Of a stretch of DNA of 64,000 bases, positions 60,066-64,000 are shown piece by piece. Made by a program: the position numbers and the translations under genes. The first letter of the stretch is position 1; each line of letters starts with the position of its first letter. The notes below the pieces were generated by a model. It did no database searches, was not told the DNA's origin, and saw only the letters and a program-made list of their open reading frames with translations. Origin of the DNA: Aliivibrio_A sp016764915 (GTDB taxonomy: Bacteria; Pseudomonadota; Gammaproteobacteria; Enterobacterales; Vibrionaceae); contig OZ245057.1 in assembly GCA_965224595.1 (NCBI GenBank), positions 496,001-560,000 on the forward strand, read 5' to 3'.

Positions 60066-62225
60066 ATGCCGATTATGACTGATCACCGTATTGAAGGTAT
60101 TATTAAGAGCTTGGCAAATATTAATAATACCAACTTTTTTGCTGATATCTGTTTAGCGTTAAGCAACGCAATTTCTGCTGATTTTGTCTTCATCGCTACC
60201 TTAAACAGTAGCCACGACACTGCTACCACTATCGCTTTATGCCAAGGCGATAAATTATTAGATAATATATCGTACTCATTAGAACAAACGCCTTGTGCTA
60301 ATGTGTGCCATGAAAAGGTGTGTACTCACACCGCTGGAATTCAAGCTTTATACCCTGATGATCTACTCTTAATTGAAATGGGCATTGAGGGGTATGTTGG
60401 GGTACCTCTGCGCAATGTTGATGGGGAGACGATTGCCTTACTGGTCTCCCTCTACACCACCCCTATCCAAAACTCAAAAGAGATCGAAACCCTATTTCTA
60501 CTCTTCTCCGGACTTATCGAAAAAGAGCTGCATAAAAAGCATTACAGCCAAGAGCTTGAGCTAACCAACACCATCATTGAAAACAGCCAAGAAGCCATCA
60601 TCATCTGTGATGCTCAAAGCGAGATCATACATGTCAATCAAGCCTTCACCGACATTACTGGTTTTAGCAAACAAGAGGTGCTAGGAAAGCAACCCAACAT
60701 TCTGAATTCCGGTATTCATGACAGTAAGTTTTACCAAAAAATGTGGACTGAGATAGAAAAAAACAGAACATGGCAGGGTGAAATTTGGAACCGAAGAAAA
60801 AACGATGAAAACTCACTCGATTGGGTATCTATCAGCGCTGTTCACAATAAACAACAACAACTTACCCACTATGTCTCTTTTTTCTCAGACATTACAGAAT
60901 ACGACAAAGCCAAGAATAAAATAGAGCGCCAAAAATATTTCGACCCTTTAACTAAACTGGCTAATAAGACCCTACTGTACGAAAGAATGGAAAAAATTTC
61001 GCTGAATAACAATGGCAGAAAAACAGCGGTCTATTACATCGATATCGATCTGTTTAAAAACATCAATAACACCTACGGCCATAAATTCGGCGACAGATTG
61101 TTGATTCTCATTGCCAGTCGATTAAAAAGCATTGTTAAAGGGACAGACACCATTGCTCGTGCTGGTGGTGATAAATTTACTCTACTCGTCCAAAATATTG
61201 TTGATGATAAAGAAGCAGAGAGGTTTGCCCTTAAGATAGAGAGCATCTTTGACAAACCCTTTCATATCGATGGCAGAACCACCAGCTGTACTGTTAGTAT
61301 CGGTATCGCCCTCCATCCTGACGATTCCACCAATCCTGATGGCCTCTTTAAAAAAGCCGAACAAGCGATGTACGATGCCAAAGAGCATGGTCGAAATTTA
61401 TTCAGTTTTTTTACCAAACGAATGCAAGACACCACCAAAAGAATTACCCAACTTAAAAATGATCTGCAACTTGCTATCGACAACAATGACTTTGAAGTTG
61501 TCTACCAACCGATTGTTTCGGTCAACAACCAGTCGGTTAACAAATTTGAAGCACTGGTTAGATGGAATCACTATGGTACCTGGGTATCTCCGGTTGATTT
61601 CATCCCCATTGCCGAACGCTTTAATTTAATCAAACCTATTGGGGAAATAGTATTAAAAGAAGCCTGTAAACAGTTAAAAATCCTAGAAGATAAAGGGTTT
61701 CAAAATATCGTTTTCAATGTTAACCGTTCAATATATGAATTTCATCACCATGAAAACAGTGCAACATTGTGGCTAGACATCATAAAAAAAAGTGGACTCC
61801 AACCCTATAATATCTGCTTTGAGTTAACAGAGAGTGTATTAGCACCAGAAAATGACAGACACCTAGTAATGCTTAACCAACTGCAAATGGCAGGCTGTAC
61901 TATTGCCCTTGATGACTTTGGCACAGGTTACTCATCCATCAGCTATCTGCGACGCTTCTCCATCGATGTATTGAAGATTGACCGTGATTTCATTCGTGAT
62001 ATGCACACTGTCAATGACGATAAAACGTTAGTTTCAACCATCATTGCCATGGCCAAATCGCTTGATATATTAGTGGTTGCAGAAGGTGCAGAGATAAAAG
62101 AGCAGATTGATTTACTCACTGAATTAGATTGCCAATATATTCAAGGTTATTACTTTTCAAAACCCCTTGCCCCTGAGCTTCTGGCCGATTATTTACGCGA
62201 TTTTAATTACCATAAACCCAATTAG
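60066..62225 (+). CDS. GAF-like/PAS-GGDEF-EAL c-di-GMP phosphodiesterase
   Basis: 719 residues. An N-terminal GAF-like domain (about 15-155) with a Cys cluster (TPCANVCHEKVC), a PAS domain (about 170-290; ITGFSKQEVLGKQPNILNSGIHD), then GGDEF (about 300-455) and EAL (about 465-710). The cyclase signature is AGGDKF, with Lys replacing the catalytic Glu, so this half is probably inactive. EAL is intact: FEALVRW, FNVNRS, ELTES, ALDDFGTG, LKID and AEGAE, so phosphodiesterase activity is expected. No membrane segment. GGAGAAG precedes the start. Confidence 0.93.
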   Translation: MPIMTDHRIEGIIKSLANINNTNFFADICLALSNAISADFVFIATLNSSHDTATTIALCQGDKLLDNISYSLEQTPCANVCHEKVCTHTAGIQALYPDDLLLIEMGIEGYVGVPLRNVDGETIALLVSLYTTPIQNSKEIETLFLLFSGLIEKELHKKHYSQELELTNTIIENSQEAIIICDAQSEIIHVNQAFTDITGFSKQEVLGKQPNILNSGIHDSKFYQKMWTEIEKNRTWQGEIWNRRKNDENSLDWVSISAVHNKQQQLTHYVSFFSDITEYDKAKNKIERQKYFDPLTKLANKTLLYERMEKISLNNNGRKTAVYYIDIDLFKNINNTYGHKFGDRLLILIASRLKSIVKGTDTIARAGGDKFTLLVQNIVDDKEAERFALKIESIFDKPFHIDGRTTSCTVSIGIALHPDDSTNPDGLFKKAEQAMYDAKEHGRNLFSFFTKRMQDTTKRITQLKNDLQLAIDNNDFEVVYQPIVSVNNQSVNKFEALVRWNHYGTWVSPVDFIPIAERFNLIKPIGEIVLKEACKQLKILEDKGFQNIVFNVNRSIYEFHHHENSATLWLDIIKKSGLQPYNICFELTESVLAPENDRHLVMLNQLQMAGCTIALDDFGTGYSSISYLRRFSIDVLKIDRDFIRDMHTVNDDKTLVSTIIAMAKSLDILVVAEGAEIKEQIDLLTELDCQYIQGYYFSKPLAPELLADYLRDFNYHKPN

Positions 62226-62251
62226 AAAAAGGAGACGATAAACGTCTCCTT
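62225..62251 (-). terminator. Terminator of the CocE-type gene
   Basis: AAGGAGACG (62229-62237) and CGTCTCCTT (62243-62251) form a 9-bp stem with a 5-nt loop; the minus strand continues with TTTTTCT. It lies between the convergent c-di-GMP and hydrolase genes. Confidence 0.85.
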
Positions 62252-62283
62252 AATATGGATGCTGACCCGTCGTAAATAACGTT

Positions 62284-64000
62284 CTACTGAGCCACTTCTA
62301 TCTCAAGATATGACGCATGTTTAGAAGAGACGTGCACGGTATTCAGTGCTTTTCTCTTCAACAATGCAGAACCTTCAGGCTCACCACTATTAGGATTAAC
62401 ATCATATTTAGGGAAGTTACTACTGGCCACTTCTATACGCAAACGGTGACCCTGTTTAAACAAATTGCAGGTCGCAAAAGGTTCAACAACAATCTCAACC
62501 ACTTTACCCACTTGCAGCGTCGTCGGGTGCTCCCAAGAATCATGATAGCGACATCTAAAAATACCGTCAGTAATGTTCATCGCAAACCCTTTTGGGTAAT
62601 CCTCACTGGCAGGGTAAACATCGACTAATTTGGCAGTAAAGTCGGTATCTGGCGCATCACTTTCAATAAACAGGTGAATTTTCACCGCACCTGAAACCGC
62701 AAGATCTTCAGTTAAAGGTTCCGTTTGAAAGACCACTACATCCGTGCGAGCTGCCAGCGAAATATTATCACCTAGAGTGCCGAAGAAACGAGGGTCTTCA
62801 CACTGATCAAATGCACCACCAACAAAAACAGGTTTACCCGATGTCAGTGCACCACCGATGGTGGGTACGGGTTTACATGGATCATTAACATACTGCACTT
62901 TTCCACACTCAGAACTCGGCTTATCTTGGTGCAAGATGCCATTCTGATGGAAATAAAACCGCTGAGCTGCACTGTTAGTTAATGGCCACTCCTCTCCCGT
63001 TATCCATTGACCGCCATGAATTAAGCGCTCATTTTCGTCTCGCTTAGCACTGCCACCACCCATTTGAAAAATTCTCACTTTCTCAAGGTATGACTCAGGC
63101 CTATCTTCAGCAATTAACCATTTTTTAAACCAGTTAAGACGGTGATCAAGCCAGTTAGTCGAGATATTATTATCAAATGAAGCTTGCAGCCCAAATTCAA
63201 CATCGCCACTAAAGGTGTTATTACGATCACCGTGTAACCATGGCCCCATAATAAGAGCAGTTGCAGAACGGTTTTTTTCGCGTAGTACCTTGAAATTATC
63301 CAGCGTACTTTTGACATACACATCATACCAACTCGACATCAGCATGATTGGAATATCTGGAATGTCTTGGTAATGGTCAAGAGAATAAATGCCTGACTGT
63401 TTCCAGTACTCTCCAAATGCTCCTTTTGACCACTGTTCGAACAGATACGCTTCATAATCAGGAACGTGTCTTAACGGTGAATGCCCCGGTTTCCAAGGCA
63501 TACGCTTGAACCAATCAATAATATCCTCTTGCTCCAGCGCCTTTTTCAACACTGGATTCGCTTTCGCTTCCGGGCTATTCAGAGCTTGGCGGTGTGCCCA
63601 AGTAGCTTGCTTCATCTCAAAAGCGCCACCTTGACGTATACCGCATTGATAAGCACTTGAAAAACCACCTGAATCTAAAGCCATGCAAGACAAACCAGGT
63701 GGATTAAGGCAAGCGGCAGCCATCTGTGTGTGGGCTGCATACGACAGCCCCATGGTGCCAATTTTACCATTACTCCAACTCTGCTTAACCAACCACTCTA
63801 GCGTATCGTAACCATCTTCACCCTCATTGACATATTTAGTGAATACGCCTGTTGAGTTGTATCGACCACGACAATCTTGAAATACCACAGCAAAACCTGC
63901 CGCAGTAAACGCTTGAGCCATCTCTTCACGAGACAACAGTTTGCCGTCAAGTGAGACTTCAGAACGAGAGGGCGCACACTTGTTATAAGGTGTACGTTCT
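62284..64000 (-). CDS. CocE/NonD-family serine hydrolase (5' end missing)
   Basis: At least 572 residues visible; the frame is open to the window's right edge and includes the family block RTPYNKC just before the edge, so the start is outside the window. Nucleophile elbow GTMGLSYAAHTQ, the Asp region in MLMSSWYDVYVKS and the His in MGPWLHGDRNN give the catalytic triad of X-Pro dipeptidyl-peptidase/cocaine-esterase-like enzymes; the C-terminal jelly-roll domain (VKIHLFIESDAPDTDF, GHRLRIEVASSNFPKYDVNP) is complete. Substrates are esters or amides, e.g. acylated compounds; not assignable. The gene has its own terminator. Confidence 0.92.
   Translation of the reverse strand, partial: ERTPYNKCAPSRSEVSLDGKLLSREEMAQAFTAAGFAVVFQDCRGRYNSTGVFTKYVNEGEDGYDTLEWLVKQSWSNGKIGTMGLSYAAHTQMAAACLNPPGLSCMALDSGGFSSAYQCGIRQGGAFEMKQATWAHRQALNSPEAKANPVLKKALEQEDIIDWFKRMPWKPGHSPLRHVPDYEAYLFEQWSKGAFGEYWKQSGIYSLDHYQDIPDIPIMLMSSWYDVYVKSTLDNFKVLREKNRSATALIMGPWLHGDRNNTFSGDVEFGLQASFDNNISTNWLDHRLNWFKKWLIAEDRPESYLEKVRIFQMGGGSAKRDENERLIHGGQWITGEEWPLTNSAAQRFYFHQNGILHQDKPSSECGKVQYVNDPCKPVPTIGGALTSGKPVFVGGAFDQCEDPRFFGTLGDNISLAARTDVVVFQTEPLTEDLAVSGAVKIHLFIESDAPDTDFTAKLVDVYPASEDYPKGFAMNITDGIFRCRYHDSWEHPTTLQVGKVVEIVVEPFATCNLFKQGHRLRIEVASSNFPKYDVNPNSGEPEGSALLKRKALNTVHVSSKHASYLEIEVAQ

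Overview
The window looks like a chromosomal stretch from a member of the Vibrionaceae (Vibrio or a close relative), probably an accessory-rich region of one replicon. The grounds are the moderate-to-low GC content, the family resemblance of most proteins to gammaproteobacterial enzymes (the phn, uxu and frl proteins align closely with their E. coli counterparts from memory), a KdgM-type porin, TRAP-linked uronate catabolism, an ArfA rescue factor and many c-di-GMP and chemotaxis proteins. No rRNA, tRNA, CRISPR array, insertion sequence or phage gene was recognised. The first gene (phnI) and the last (a CocE-type hydrolase) run off the window.

Layout. 1-5.8 kb: 3' part of a carbon-phosphorus lyase operon, phnIJKLMN-phnP, tightly packed with overlapping genes and no phnO. 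5.8-6.4 kb: small secreted DUF4399 protein. 6.4-16.7 kb: a uronate (glucuronate/fructuronate/mannonate) locus: unknown gene-eda-kdgK-uxaC-uxuB-dctM-dctQ leftward and dctP-uxuR-uxuA rightward, with repeated ATTGGTTGACCAAT operators in the divergent control region and before the regulator. 16.8-19 kb: DUF4242, SRPBCC, and an NrtS-like membrane protein next to a soluble chemotaxis receptor.

19-27 kb is the most unusual part. A C45-type Ntn hydrolase, a KdgM-like porin, a DsbA-like protein, a PAP2 phosphatase fused to a predicted outer-membrane barrel, a CDF-like membrane protein, a MarR regulator, a class C beta-lactamase-fold hydrolase and a small barrel protein lie together. Several of their promoters carry a 16-bp palindrome close to GGTTTGACATCAAACC, in which the TTGACA -35 box is embedded. 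This looks like one local regulon of envelope and hydrolytic proteins; its substrate is unknown.

27-37 kb: arfA with a terminator hairpin through its stop codon, GST/HxlR pair, AlkB, GNAT, a receiver-GGDEF-EAL protein, a YiaY-like alcohol dehydrogenase, a POT-like transporter, an esterase, YwbE and a thioesterase. 37-41.7 kb: a fructoselysine (Amadori product) operon frlA-frlB-frlD-frlR. 41.8-43.6 kb: CoA-disulfide/persulfide reductase with a rhodanese domain, preceded by a 7-bp tandem repeat. 43.7-49.4 kb: a methylarginine module (DDAH plus a polar amino acid ABC importer) with a sigma-54 promoter and a divergent sigma-54 activator. 49.5-55.5 kb: a DUF2892 protein, a BigR/SqrR-type persulfide-sensing ArsR repressor, PmpA/PmpB sulfur transporters and an RND efflux pair, sharing a 12-bp motif with the CoADR promoter. 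56-64 kb: an HTH protein with a TTG start, an OmpA-like protein, a second serine hydrolase, degraded coding remnants, a PAS-GGDEF-EAL protein and a CocE hydrolase.

Together the window is a set of scavenging modules (phosphonates, uronates, Amadori products, methylarginines, reactive sulfur), each with its own local regulator and operator.
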